From contig JANQPP010000106.1 of the NCBI GenBank assembly GCA_028289405.1, positions 39,452-103,451 of the forward strand: 64,000 nt of DNA, written 5' to 3'. This stretch comes from Pirellulales bacterium. GTDB lineage: Bacteria > Planctomycetota > Planctomycetia > Pirellulales > JANQPP01. Position numbers and translations under genes: made by a program. The notes under the pieces are model-generated. The model was not told the origin of the DNA. It searched no databases and worked only from the letters and a program-made list of their open reading frames with translations. Below are positions 54,932-63,963 of the stretch, piece by piece. Every line of letters begins with the position of its first letter. Position 1 is the stretch's first letter.

Positions 54932-56275
54932 ATGGCCACGACGACCGCCAAGAGCGACGCCCCTTCCGCCGACCTCCGCGTGATCGAGGACGCCACGTGC
55001 ACCTTTTGCGGCTGCGTCTGCGACGATATCGAACTGAAAGTGCAGGATTCGCATATCACCGAAGCCAAACGCGCCTGCGTGCTGGGCAAGGCGTGGTTTC
55101 TGAATCACGATATCGAGGATCGCCCGAGCTGCCTGATCGAAGGCCAAGCCGCCTCCGTCGAGGAAGGCATCGAGCGGGCAGCCCGCATCTTGTCCGAGGC
55201 CCGCTACCCGATCGTCTACGGCCTCAGTGACACGACCTGCGAAGCGCAGCGAGTGGCGGTGGCCATCAGCGATTGGATCGGCGGCAATGTCGATACCACC
55301 ACCAGCGTCTGCCATGGCCCTTCCGGCATGGCGTTTCAAGGCGTGGGCGAAGTCACCAGCACGCTGGGCGAGGTCGCCAATCGCGGCGACTTCATTATGT
55401 TCTGGGGTTCGAACCCCGCCGAAAGCCATCCCCGCCACTTCACCAAATACAGCCTAATGCCCAAGGGGATGTTCCTCCCCAACGGCCGCAAGGACCGCAC
55501 CTGCGTCATCGTGGACGTACGGCGGACCAAATCGGCCAAGGCGGCCGACATCTTCCTGCAAATCAAGCCCCGCAAGGACTTCGAAGCCCTGTGGACCTTG
55601 CGGGCCCTGGCCCAAGGACTCGAACTCGACGCCGACGAAGTGGAAGCCGAAACGGGCGTCCCGCTGGCCACCTTCCAAGACGTGATGGACCGCATGAAGC
55701 GGGCCAAGTTCGGCGTAATCTTCTTTGGCATGGGCCTCACCATGACGCGGGGCAAGCACCTCAACAGCGAGGCGCTCTTGGCCCTCACGCGGGACATGAA
55801 CCGCTACACGCGGTTCGTCTGTAAGCCGAATCGCGGCCACGGCAACGTGACGGGGGCGGACAACGTCGTCTCCTGGCGGACCGGCTACCCCTTCGGCGTG
55901 AACTTTGGCCGGGGCTATCCCCGCTTCAATCCGGGCGAATACACCACGTCCGACACGTTGGCCCGGGCCGAGGCGGATGCCGCGATGATCATCGCCAGCG
56001 ATCCGATGGCCAACTTCAGCCAGGCCGCCCGCGACCATCTGCGGTCGATCCCCTACGTGGCGCTCGATCCCAAGGAGACGCCCACGACCCGCGCCGCCAC
56101 GGTCGCCTTCAACACGGCCACCTACGGCATCAACGTGCCGGGCACGGTCTACCGCATGGACGACGTGCCCATTCCGCTGCGTCCCGCCTTCGAATCCCCC
56201 CACCCCAGCGACTTCGACGTCCTCAGCGGCATCGAACGCCGGGTACGGGAGCTGAAGGGCGTTGAGCCGGCATAA
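54932..56275 (+). CDS. fmdB: Formylmethanofuran dehydrogenase subunit B
   Basis: A 447-residue catalytic-type subunit of formylmethanofuran dehydrogenase, which interconverts formate or CO2-derived formyl groups with formylmethanofuran. N-terminal cysteines 23, 26, 30 and 49 (CTFCGCVCDD ... ACVLGK) fit a 4Fe-4S site. Cys127 in SVCHGPSGMA lies at the place of the metal-binding cysteine of FwdB. FGSNP-type (WGSNPAESHPRH) and PNRGHGNVTGADNV motifs follow. In aerobic methylotrophs the homologue FhcB has lost such motifs, so a working Mo/W enzyme is possible here. Subunits A and C are not in the window. Confidence 0.88.
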   Translation: MATTTAKSDAPSADLRVIEDATCTFCGCVCDDIELKVQDSHITEAKRACVLGKAWFLNHDIEDRPSCLIEGQAASVEEGIERAARILSEARYPIVYGLSDTTCEAQRVAVAISDWIGGNVDTTTSVCHGPSGMAFQGVGEVTSTLGEVANRGDFIMFWGSNPAESHPRHFTKYSLMPKGMFLPNGRKDRTCVIVDVRRTKSAKAADIFLQIKPRKDFEALWTLRALAQGLELDADEVEAETGVPLATFQDVMDRMKRAKFGVIFFGMGLTMTRGKHLNSEALLALTRDMNRYTRFVCKPNRGHGNVTGADNVVSWRTGYPFGVNFGRGYPRFNPGEYTTSDTLARAEADAAMIIASDPMANFSQAARDHLRSIPYVALDPKETPTTRAATVAFNTATYGINVPGTVYRMDDVPIPLRPAFESPHPSDFDVLSGIERRVRELKGVEPA

Positions 56276-56423
56276 ACGCACGGAAACAACGGTTCTTGTT
56301 CCTCGCTCATCGCGATGCTCCGCGAATATTCCGCGCAATTAGTTGACGTGTCTGAAAATGCGCGTAGACAATACGGAAGGCGTTCGTGTTTGAACTTCCG
56401 TGGTGTGTATGAAGGTTGTGAAC

Positions 56424-57398
56424 ATGAAGACTGCAACCAAAATCGCTTGGTTGGGCAGTGCTTTGATGCTGATGGGAATCGGCGTCGCCCGGGCCGAGTT
56501 GCAACTGCTTGCGCGACAAGATGGCACAATCTACATCGCCAATCCGGGGACCGTCCCCTTTCGTTTCGACGGGTATCAGTTTTCCTCTGCATCGGGAATT
56601 TTGGACCCGGCAGGCTGGGTCTCACTGGCACAAAGCTTCGCGGAGGATCCAGCGGCGACCTCGGCAGCGCTGGGCGTCCATGGCATGTTCACTGCTGGCA
56701 ACCCGAGTCAAAACAGTTTGGCCGAAATATCGGGTGGAGTAGGAGCCACATTGCAACCAGGCGCCCGCTGGTCGATCGGCAAACCGTTCGGAGAAGCGCC
56801 GGCGGGGAGTAGCGTTTTCGATTTCACCGCCACGCGCGTGAGGGGCGTCGTGTTCGAATTCGTCAACGCCGATGGTGTCGTGACACCCCAGCCCGGTGGA
56901 GGTTCCCCGCGGGTCGAAGTCGATACGGCGATCCGTCTTTCCCAGCCGTTCGGCGAGTACGAACTCTCCATCTCGGACGGGCGAGACTTTTTCTTCCACA
57001 CGCTCGGCTTTCAACCCGACGGCACCGTGTGGAGGCCCACGCTGTTGTCTCTCAGCCGGCAAGCCGAATGGTATCTGGCGGAGGAGGATACCGTCTTCAG
57101 CGATGAAACTATCGCCGCCGGGGCGTTCCAGCCGTTCGACGGGAACCTCGATCTGGGATCGTTCGGCGAGCACTATCTGGCGGTGCGCTGGCCGAGTAGC
57201 GGTGCCAGAGACGATACCGTGCTCGATCTTTTTGGCTGGGCCAAAGTGAGGTTCGATAGCGAAGGCATCGAAATGCTGGAGAACGCCGTGGCCATCGGCT
57301 ACGAGGGAATCGTCGTCGGCACGACGCAAACCGTGCCCGAACCGGCAACGTGGATTCCATGCAGCCTCGCCGCCCTGGCCTTCATCATGTTCGGGTGA
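56424..57398 (+). CDS. PEP-CTERM-like secreted protein, tail cut by a stop codon
   Basis: A 324-residue exported protein: signal peptide (cleavage near GVARAE), a beta-rich body with no domain I recognise, and the end TVPEPATWIPCSLAALAFIMFG. The PEP motif and hydrophobic helix are there but the Arg-rich tail is missing. The stop TGA (57396-57398) is followed in frame by TGG AGA CGC (Trp-Arg-Arg), the kind of tail expected. Possible causes are a recent nonsense mutation, a sequencing error or readthrough. ATG 56424 follows GAAGG by 8 nt. Confidence 0.8.
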   Translation: MKTATKIAWLGSALMLMGIGVARAELQLLARQDGTIYIANPGTVPFRFDGYQFSSASGILDPAGWVSLAQSFAEDPAATSAALGVHGMFTAGNPSQNSLAEISGGVGATLQPGARWSIGKPFGEAPAGSSVFDFTATRVRGVVFEFVNADGVVTPQPGGGSPRVEVDTAIRLSQPFGEYELSISDGRDFFFHTLGFQPDGTVWRPTLLSLSRQAEWYLAEEDTVFSDETIAAGAFQPFDGNLDLGSFGEHYLAVRWPSSGARDDTVLDLFGWAKVRFDSEGIEMLENAVAIGYEGIVVGTTQTVPEPATWIPCSLAALAFIMFG

Positions 57399-57421
57399 TG
57401 GAGACGCGGCGCGGTTGGATG

Positions 57422-58324
57422 CTAGGGCAGAGAATTGCCAACTTGCTTGAGGTGATCCCGCAAGACGTAGCCACGTGGAAGCGTGGGCGTTTCGAAAATC
57501 TCCGGCGGGATCCGTGGATTCACTTCGAGATCCTCGGCGATCACCGTTTCCGTGCGCGGCGGCGAATGGTTGACCGCATCTCCGGTCTGAAAAGTGGCAT
57601 TGCCGCGAGCGAAGAACCACACCGGCTTTCCCGCGACTTCAACGGATTGATACTCGATTTTGTACTCGGTGGCGAAGCGCTGCCACTCCACGGGCCGATA
57701 CTGGAACCGCACGGGGAGCAAGGATTTTTCTGGGTCGAACTCCACCCGCACGACCAAGCCCCGGTTCTTGGCCTCCACCACATGCAGCATCTTTCCTGAC
57801 GCGTCTTTTCCAGTCATCGTGAAAACGACGTTAGCCGGAGCCAGAATGTTGGAGAGTGAAAATGACTCGCCCATCGATCCATATTCCCGAGGATCTGCAA
57901 ACGTCAGTAGATCGCGACGGTGGCCGTCCACGGAATCGAACGTGACGGTTCGAATCTTGTGATTCACCAAATAGATGGCGGGGGGCGCGACGACGAGAAC
58001 TACATCCATCTGCGGGTCCTTCCAGGTGTAGCGACGTTTTTCGCCGTCGACCTGCACGTGAATCTCACGCTCCAATCGCGGAGGACGCTGCGAGATGATG
58101 CTGAATCCCTGGTGATTCGGCCCTTCTTTTTTCGCCGCTTTTTTCGCGCTGGGATCGAGGATCGTATGCTTCGTCGTCACCCGGAAGCTTGTAAGAGGCG
58201 CGTAATTCTCGCGAATCGCCGTGCGAATTTTCTGCAAGAACGCCGCATGTTCGCTGACATCCGCCAGCGCCACCGAGCCGGATAACACCAACCACCAAGC
58301 TAACAGACCGATATGCCATTTCAT
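57422..58324 (-). CDS. LolA-like/DUF1571-like exported protein
   Basis: A 300-residue exported protein with a signal peptide (LLAWWLVLSGSVALAD). The body resembles outer-membrane lipoprotein-sorting or DUF1571-type domains: SFRVTTKHTIL, RPPRLEREIHVQVDGEKRRYTW, then AIYLVNHKIRTVTF. These are unclosed beta-barrels that may bind lipid or lipoprotein. The longer frame to 58495 is rejected: ATG 58324 has CTGGAG 8 nt upstream and the signal peptide begins there. Convergent with the PEP-CTERM gene. Family call is tentative. Confidence 0.65.
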   Translation of the reverse strand: MKWHIGLLAWWLVLSGSVALADVSEHAAFLQKIRTAIRENYAPLTSFRVTTKHTILDPSAKKAAKKEGPNHQGFSIISQRPPRLEREIHVQVDGEKRRYTWKDPQMDVVLVVAPPAIYLVNHKIRTVTFDSVDGHRRDLLTFADPREYGSMGESFSLSNILAPANVVFTMTGKDASGKMLHVVEAKNRGLVVRVEFDPEKSLLPVRFQYRPVEWQRFATEYKIEYQSVEVAGKPVWFFARGNATFQTGDAVNHSPPRTETVIAEDLEVNPRIPPEIFETPTLPRGYVLRDHLKQVGNSLP

Positions 58325-58642
58325 GGGCCAACTCCAGACTGAAAGCAGTTGCCTTAGTACGCTGAAGTGTATCAGACATTTCATCCAGAAGGAAATACGG
58401 CAGACAAGATTCGTCATTCGCGGGCAGAGGCTAATCAGTTCCGCGAAGTGTCCCTGCAAACCCATGCCGTCGGCGAAAACATTCGTCAAAGACAAACCAG
58501 CAAGGCTTCCCCGTTGCCTGGCCCCTGCCCAATGAGGGCGATGGGTGGTACATTACCCGGCGTGCGGCAAGAGGGCACGCGCACCACGATCGAGTGCCGG
58601 TGAGCAGCCGCGAGCGGGCCAAAATAAACGGGAGCCGACTTC
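58325..58642. other. Intergenic region, no gene recognised
   Basis: About 318 bases between divergent genes. No coding frame, RNA gene or clear repeat was seen; the right end holds the ribosome binding site (GGGAG) of the next gene. Confidence 0.45.
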
Positions 58643-59173
58643 ATGAATCGGATGTATGTCATCGCCGCGATTCTTGCGACGGCGGTTTGTTGGGGTGCCT
58701 ACGGGCCGACGCTGCACAAGGGAAGCCTGGCGATGGGGCATAGTCGGTTGCGCCCCTTTTTGTGCGTGGGCATCGCCTACTTCGCCATCGCCGTGGTCGT
58801 GCCCCTGATTGTGCTTCGGACGTCGGGCGATACGGGACAATGGACCATCCCCGGCACCTGGTGGAGCCTCGCCGCGGGAGCGGCCGGGGCGCTGGGCGCG
58901 CTGGGGATCATCTTCGCCTTCCGCTTCGGAGGGAGGCCCGACTATGTCATGCCCTTGGTATTCGGGGGCGCGCCGGTTGTGAACGCGTTTCTTGCCATTT
59001 ATTTGGCCGGCACGTGGCGGCAGGTGAGCCCCATCTTTCTGGCTGGATTGATCCTCGTGGCCGTCGGCGCAATGACGGTATTGGCTTCCATCCCGCGTCC
59101 TCCGGCCAAACCTCCCACGCATGAAGCCGCCGCCGCACCGGCTGCCAAAAGTGCCGACGCTGCCAATCACTGA
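58643..59173 (+). CDS. Small membrane protein, DMT/EamA-like half
   Basis: A 176-residue membrane protein with four or five hydrophobic segments and an Ala/Pro-rich hydrophilic tail (residues 150-176). VCWGAYGPTLHKGS and ALGIIFAFRFGGRPDYVMPLVFG recall drug/metabolite transporter halves (EamA, UPF0060-like). It would need to dimerise to form a transporter. Inner membrane. It is convergent with queE (ends 16 nt apart). Substrate unknown. Confidence 0.75.
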   Translation: MNRMYVIAAILATAVCWGAYGPTLHKGSLAMGHSRLRPFLCVGIAYFAIAVVVPLIVLRTSGDTGQWTIPGTWWSLAAGAAGALGALGIIFAFRFGGRPDYVMPLVFGGAPVVNAFLAIYLAGTWRQVSPIFLAGLILVAVGAMTVLASIPRPPAKPPTHEAAAAPAAKSADAANH

Positions 59174-59189
59174 ATCATGACGAGTGCGG

Positions 59190-59876
59190 TCACGTGCCGC
59201 GCACGGGTCCATACCATTCGATCTGTCGCCGCGGGCAGAATTTCCAGCCCCGCTCCTGGCAGAGCGGTTCGAGCCAACCGCCGCGCTTGGCAAGTTCCCC
59301 GGTTTCCGTTCCCTGCGGCATCAACCACACCCGCTCCGCTTCAATTTCCGGAAACTCCTCCAAATAGCGGGCCACCTCTTGGCAATCATCCCGCGTGTCA
59401 ACGACAAACTTCATCTGGTAGGGGTAATCGCGGACAAGCCGGCGGATGACTGGGGGGACATGCCGTGCCGCGTGATGCCGCCGATGCCAATAAGGGTGCT
59501 CCTCGCGTGACGGCGCGGAACCGGCCAGTTTGGGGCTGATCGACATCAAATCACAGGCGACCGGCAAATCGAGCGTGCCCGCCGTCTCGATCGTGATGTG
59601 GATGCCGCGCTGCCGCAGCCCCTGTGTGAGGGGGATTAATTCCGCGAACAACATCGGCTCGCCACCGGTGAGCACGACATGGCTCGCGCCCGACGCGTCG
59701 ATTCTTTCCAGGGCCTCCGGCACCGAAAGATCTTCTCCCTCGGGCGACCAAGAGGCATATGGCGTGTCGCAGTACCAGCAGCGAAGATTGCACCCGCTGG
59801 CCCGTACGAAGACGCTGGGCGTGCCGGTGAGCAATCCTTCTCCTTGCCGCGAAGTGTAGATTTCGGCGATTTTCAA
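59190..59876 (-). CDS. queE: 7-carboxy-7-deazaguanine synthase
   Basis: A 228-residue radical SAM enzyme that ring-contracts 6-carboxy-tetrahydropterin to 7-carboxy-7-deazaguanine in queuosine synthesis. [20 protein letters not shown] is the typical start, and CNLRCWYC holds the three cluster cysteines. [11 protein letters not shown] and the C-terminal VWLMPQGTE complete the family pattern. Its start overlaps the queC stop by 4 nt, so the two are coupled. Confidence 0.95.
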   Translation of the reverse strand: MKIAEIYTSRQGEGLLTGTPSVFVRASGCNLRCWYCDTPYASWSPEGEDLSVPEALERIDASGASHVVLTGGEPMLFAELIPLTQGLRQRGIHITIETAGTLDLPVACDLMSISPKLAGSAPSREEHPYWHRRHHAARHVPPVIRRLVRDYPYQMKFVVDTRDDCQEVARYLEEFPEIEAERVWLMPQGTETGELAKRGGWLEPLCQERGWKFCPRRQIEWYGPVRGT

Positions 59877-60577
59877 GATACGTAGGGCAAGGGATCGGTG
59901 AAGCCCGCCTCCTCGAAACCTTGCAAGCGGAGCAGGCAGGCATCGCAGGCTCCGCAGCTTGTGCCGTCGGTGGACGGGTCGTAACAGGAATGAGTGAGTC
60001 CGTAATCGACGCCCAGTTCCATGCCCCGGCGGATGATGTCCGCCTTGGACAGATCGATCAGCGGTGTGTGAATCTTGAAGTCAAGCTGGTTTTCCACGCC
60101 CGCCTTGGTCGCCAGGCGGGCCACGTTTTCGAAGGCCTTAATGAACGCTGTGCGGCAGTCGGGATAACCGCTGTAATCAACGGCATTCACGCCGATAAAA
60201 ATGTTCGCCGCTTCGCGTTCTTCCGCGAGGCCGAGTGCCAGCGCCAAAAAGAGCGTATTGCGGGCGGGCACGTATGTCACCGGAATCCCGGTCGCCATGG
60301 CTTCGGTATCGCGATGTTTGGGGACTTCCCGCTCGGAGGTTAGCGCGCTCCCCTGCAGATAGTGCAGATCGATTCGTACGGTCAGATGTTCGTGCACATC
60401 TAGCGCCGCGGCGACACGACGGGCCGCTTCCAATTCGAACTTGTGCCGCTGGCCGTAGTCGACAGTCAAGGCATGCAGTTCGAATCCTTCAGCCTGGGCG
60501 ATCTTGGCCACGGTGGCGGAATCCAGCCCTCCGGATAATAGAACCACGGCCGGTTTTGCAGCGGAATTCACGTTCAA
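59873..60577 (-). CDS. queC: 7-cyano-7-deazaguanine (preQ0) synthase
   Basis: A 234-residue QueC that turns 7-carboxy-7-deazaguanine into preQ0 using ATP and ammonia. [17 protein letters not shown] is the PP-loop for ATP. The zinc cysteines lie at the C-terminus ([20 protein letters not shown]). It may begin at the TTG 60577 or the GTG 60571; neither changes the domain. It lies divergent from queF with a 156-nt gap, in which I found no preQ1 riboswitch. Confidence 0.95.
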   Translation of the reverse strand: MNVNSAAKPAVVLLSGGLDSATVAKIAQAEGFELHALTVDYGQRHKFELEAARRVAAALDVHEHLTVRIDLHYLQGSALTSEREVPKHRDTEAMATGIPVTYVPARNTLFLALALGLAEEREAANIFIGVNAVDYSGYPDCRTAFIKAFENVARLATKAGVENQLDFKIHTPLIDLSKADIIRRGMELGVDYGLTHSCYDPSTDGTSCGACDACLLRLQGFEEAGFTDPLPYVS

Positions 60578-60733
60578 TGCGTTTCTTGAAAACTACTAAA
60601 TGGGAAGGCGTGCACGAACCTCGCCGCCTTGGCGGGCCAGCTGCCGTCTGCGACACTGGCGAAAACAATAAAGCAGCGGACCGATTACGTTCTCCGCTAC
60701 CAATCGCTCATTATAGCCGGAGAGTCGCGGAGC

Positions 60734-61087
60734 ATGAGTTCCTTCCGAGAGACGCTGGAAACGTTCCCCAACCCCCAATCGGGACGTGATTACCAAATCG
60801 AGATTGTCTGCCCGGAATTTACTTCCGTCTGCCCGAAAACCGGGCAACCCGATTTCGGCGTGCTGACTTTCACCTACACGCCCGAGGAGAAGTGCGTCGA
60901 ACTCAAAAGTCTCAAGCTTTACCTACAACAGTATCGCAATGAGGGGATCTTTTACGAGGCGGTGACGAATCGCATCTTGGACGATCTGGTCGGCGTCCTC
61001 GCGCCGCGCTGGCTACAGTTGGCCGCGCGCTTCACGCCACGCGGCGGTATCACGACCACGGTGACCGTCGAGCACCGGGCCGAGTAG
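60734..61087 (+). CDS. queF: NADPH-dependent preQ0 reductase
   Basis: A 117-residue short-form QueF that reduces the nitrile of preQ0 to the aminomethyl of preQ1. [14 protein letters not shown] holds the catalytic cysteine and aspartate, [20 protein letters not shown] the specificity region. The upstream frame to 60629 is rejected; CGGAG precedes ATG 60734, and the length fits the single-domain (unimodal) class. With queC-queE it forms most of the preQ1 branch; queD is not in the window. Confidence 0.94.
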   Translation: MSSFRETLETFPNPQSGRDYQIEIVCPEFTSVCPKTGQPDFGVLTFTYTPEEKCVELKSLKLYLQQYRNEGIFYEAVTNRILDDLVGVLAPRWLQLAARFTPRGGITTTVTVEHRAE

Positions 61088-61316
61088 ACCAGCGGCTCCG
61101 CTTGATGCCCGCACCGTCGAGGATCTCATCAACTTCTCGCCTTCAGCGCACAGAATCGCTAAAATTGACCCAACCGCTAAACGGAACAGCCGTATAACTC
61201 GCTGGCAAGGCGTTTCCCCGAACGCTGCGAGACTTTTTCGCAATGGAAAGTCCCGCAGCTGGGGCCAGACGCTCTCCCGCCGTCAATACCTCGAATCCAT
61301 CCTGAGGAGGCTTTGC

Positions 61317-62618
61317 ATGTCGTCTCGCTGCTTTGATTGTCTACTCCTGTCGGCCACTTTGCTCTTCTGCTGGTCATCCAGCCAAGTCGCGTTCGGCGTG
61401 GACTGGCCGCAATGGCGGGGGGAAGACCGCGCGAATAAATCTCCCGAAACGGGCATTAACACCGATTGGGCGAACCAACCTCCGCAGTTGCTTTGGCATG
61501 TCGAAGGTATGGGCGAAGGCTATGCGAGTGTCTCCGTGGTGGACGGTCACGCATTTACCACGGGCGATTTCGAGGAAGGGCAAGGGGTCGTGGCCGTGGA
61601 TACACGCGACGGCAGCGTCGTGTGGCAAAAGACGCTGACCGACGGTGTGCCGTCGCATGGCTACGAGGGTTCGCGCTGTACACCCACCGTGGACGGGAAT
61701 CGCCTTTACGTGGTCCTGTCCGATGGGACGGTGGCCTGCTTGTCAACCGACCAGGGAGACGTCATTTGGAGGCGGCATTTCGTGGAAGACTGGCAAGGCC
61801 GCATGATGTCCGGCTGGGGATTTTCCGAATCACCATTGGTGGACGGCGACCGGCTGATCTGCACGCCCGGCGCCGAGGACGCTATGCTCGTCGCGCTGGA
61901 CAAACATACCGGTGAAGAGATTTGGCGATCCGCGATTCCCGACCTGGGCGAAAACGGCCGGGACGGTGCCGCCTATTCCTCGGTCGTGATTTCCCATGCC
62001 GCTGGCCAGAAGCAGTACGTGCAACTCGTGGGACGTGGCGTGATCGGCGTGCGGGCCGAGGATGGCCAATTTCTCTGGGGCTATAACCGCATCGCCAATC
62101 GCGTGGCCAGCATTCCCACGCCGCTGGTCCGCGATAATCTCGTCTTCTGTTCTACCGGCTATGGTACCGGCGCGGCACTGCTGCAACTAACCGGCGATGG
62201 GAATGATGTTTCCGTGGAAGAGGAATACTTCCTCCGTGGTGCGACTTTTCAAAACCACCATGGCGGCATGGTGCTACTCGAGGGACACGTCTACGCCGGG
62301 CACGCCCACAACCAGGGTTTCCCCACTTGCGTGGAGTTGGCTACCGGAGAAATCGCCTGGGGAGGCCGGCTGCGTGGGCCGGGCAACGGTTCGGCGGCAG
62401 TGACGTGCGTGGACGGGCATTTGATCTTCCGCTACCAGTCAGGAGAGGTCGCCCTGATCGAGGCCACGCCGACGGAATATCGCCTGAAGGGGACGTTTGT
62501 TCCCGCCCATGTGGAAAGCCCCAGTTGGGCACATCCCGTCGTGGCTGGCGGAAGGCTGTACCTCCGCGAGCAGAACCAACTGATGTGCTACGACCTGTCC
62601 CCCGGCGCGGGCAGTTGA
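61317..62618 (+). CDS. PQQ-type beta-propeller repeat protein, secreted
   Basis: A 433-residue exported protein with signal peptide (hydrophobic core 9-24, cleavage near VAFGVD). DWPQWRGEDRANKSPETG is the typical planctomycete opening of this family. Blades follow with phrases such as VVAVDTRDGSVVWQKTL, VACLSTDQGDVIWRR and MLVALDKHTGEEIWRS. No quinoprotein catalytic site was seen. GAGGAGG lies before the ATG. Likely periplasmic binding or scaffold protein; function unknown. It is convergent with the MATE gene. Confidence 0.88.
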   Translation: MSSRCFDCLLLSATLLFCWSSSQVAFGVDWPQWRGEDRANKSPETGINTDWANQPPQLLWHVEGMGEGYASVSVVDGHAFTTGDFEEGQGVVAVDTRDGSVVWQKTLTDGVPSHGYEGSRCTPTVDGNRLYVVLSDGTVACLSTDQGDVIWRRHFVEDWQGRMMSGWGFSESPLVDGDRLICTPGAEDAMLVALDKHTGEEIWRSAIPDLGENGRDGAAYSSVVISHAAGQKQYVQLVGRGVIGVRAEDGQFLWGYNRIANRVASIPTPLVRDNLVFCSTGYGTGAALLQLTGDGNDVSVEEEYFLRGATFQNHHGGMVLLEGHVYAGHAHNQGFPTCVELATGEIAWGGRLRGPGNGSAAVTCVDGHLIFRYQSGEVALIEATPTEYRLKGTFVPAHVESPSWAHPVVAGGRLYLREQNQLMCYDLSPGAGS

Positions 62619-62649
62619 CGTTGTCACATGTGATTTGCATTTCTCCGCC

Positions 62650-63963
62650 TCAAACGCGGATGTGTTTCCAGCCGCCTTGAAAGAAGCGGGCTAGCACTAG
62701 GCAGGCCCGCACGGACAGGTCGGTGATCATGGCGAAGTAGGCCCCTTTCACTCCCCAGCCCAGCGTGTGCGCCAAAAACCAGGCCAAGGGCAGGCGAAAT
62801 GCCAAGAGGCCAATCGTGTTTACCACGAAGGCCCAGCGTGTATCGCCCGCACCTCGCAACGCTCCCAAGAGGATCATGGTGATCCCCATGGGAAGCGTGC
62901 CGATGGCCACAATCCGTAACAACTGGCCGGCCAGATCGATGACCGCCACCTGGTCGGCATGCACCATCCAGCCACTGGCCAGGTTCGATCCGAAGTAAAA
63001 AAACGAGGCCGCCAGCAGCATGAACCCGCCTCCGGTGAGGCAAGTCATGGCCACGCTGCGTGCCGCGCGGCGATGGTCTTCCGCGCCCAGGTATTGTCCC
63101 ACCAAGGTCATCACGGCGAGTTGGAATGCGGAACCTGGCAAATATGAGAGCGACTCAATCCGCACCGCGACCCCATGCGCCGCGGCGGGAAGGTCCCCCA
63201 GCCGGTTGATGATCGCCAGATACGCCATGTGGCTGACCACGATCAACAGATGGTCGAAACCACCTGGCACGCCGATTCGCAAAATTCGGCGTATCAATTC
63301 GCGGTCGGGCCGCATCGCACTCACCGAAAGCTTCAGGCCGGCACGCCCTCGAATCAGCCACCACGTGACGAGGCAGCCCCCGGCCACTTGTCCGCTCACC
63401 GTGCCGATGGCCAGACCGTCCCAACCCAGCTTGGGAAATGGCCCCCAGCCCAAGAGCAACGAACCGCTGATGGAAATGTTTACCACATTCACCAGCGTCA
63501 TCGACTTCAGCCCGGCCATCATGTCTCCCGCTCCGCGCAGGGCCGCCACGCCGATTTGATTGATGAGCAAAAAGGGAACGGCGGGAATGATCCACGTCAG
63601 ATAGCGGTTGGCCAGCATCGCGGCTTCTGGATCGAGCTGCATGGCCGCTGAAAATTTGTCACGGAGCACCCACAAGATCACCGTCAACATGCCCGCGAAG
63701 ACCAGGCCCAAAAGATAACACTGGTTGGCCACGCGGACCGCTTGCTCCTCCTGCCGCGCCCCGTGGAAGCGGGCAATCATCGCCGTGGCGCCGATGCCCA
63801 CGAACATGGCCAGGTCCGTCAGCATCCACAGCACGTAGGCCATCAGCGAAATCGCGGCCAGATGCGGCGTGGTCAAAAACCGGCCCGTGAACCAGGTGTC
63901 GCACAGGCCGACCAGCATGTAGAGCCACTGTTCGGCGAAGACGGGCAGCACCAGCCGCACCAT
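62650..63963 (-). CDS. MATE family efflux transporter
   Basis: A MATE (multidrug and toxic compound extrusion) transporter of at least 437 residues with about 12 hydrophobic helices in two similar halves (each opening with a phrase such as LRLVLPVFAEQW or LIRRILRIGVPGG). It pumps organic cations or drugs in exchange for Na+ or H+. The frame stays open to the right window edge (about 12 codons more), so the true start may lie outside and the gene may be slightly truncated here. Substrate unknown. Confidence 0.9.
   Translation of the reverse strand: MVRLVLPVFAEQWLYMLVGLCDTWFTGRFLTTPHLAAISLMAYVLWMLTDLAMFVGIGATAMIARFHGARQEEQAVRVANQCYLLGLVFAGMLTVILWVLRDKFSAAMQLDPEAAMLANRYLTWIIPAVPFLLINQIGVAALRGAGDMMAGLKSMTLVNVVNISISGSLLLGWGPFPKLGWDGLAIGTVSGQVAGGCLVTWWLIRGRAGLKLSVSAMRPDRELIRRILRIGVPGGFDHLLIVVSHMAYLAIINRLGDLPAAAHGVAVRIESLSYLPGSAFQLAVMTLVGQYLGAEDHRRAARSVAMTCLTGGGFMLLAASFFYFGSNLASGWMVHADQVAVIDLAGQLLRIVAIGTLPMGITMILLGALRGAGDTRWAFVVNTIGLLAFRLPLAWFLAHTLGWGVKGAYFAMITDLSVRACLVLARFFQGGWKHIRV

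Noticed and set aside
56622..57620. Minus-strand frame of 332 codons
   Set aside because: Opposite the PEP-CTERM gene and running into the convergent LolA-like gene; no domain.
60578..60733. Possible preQ1 riboswitch before queF
   Set aside because: No preQ1-I or preQ1-II consensus (no matching C-rich hairpin and A-rich tail) could be placed.
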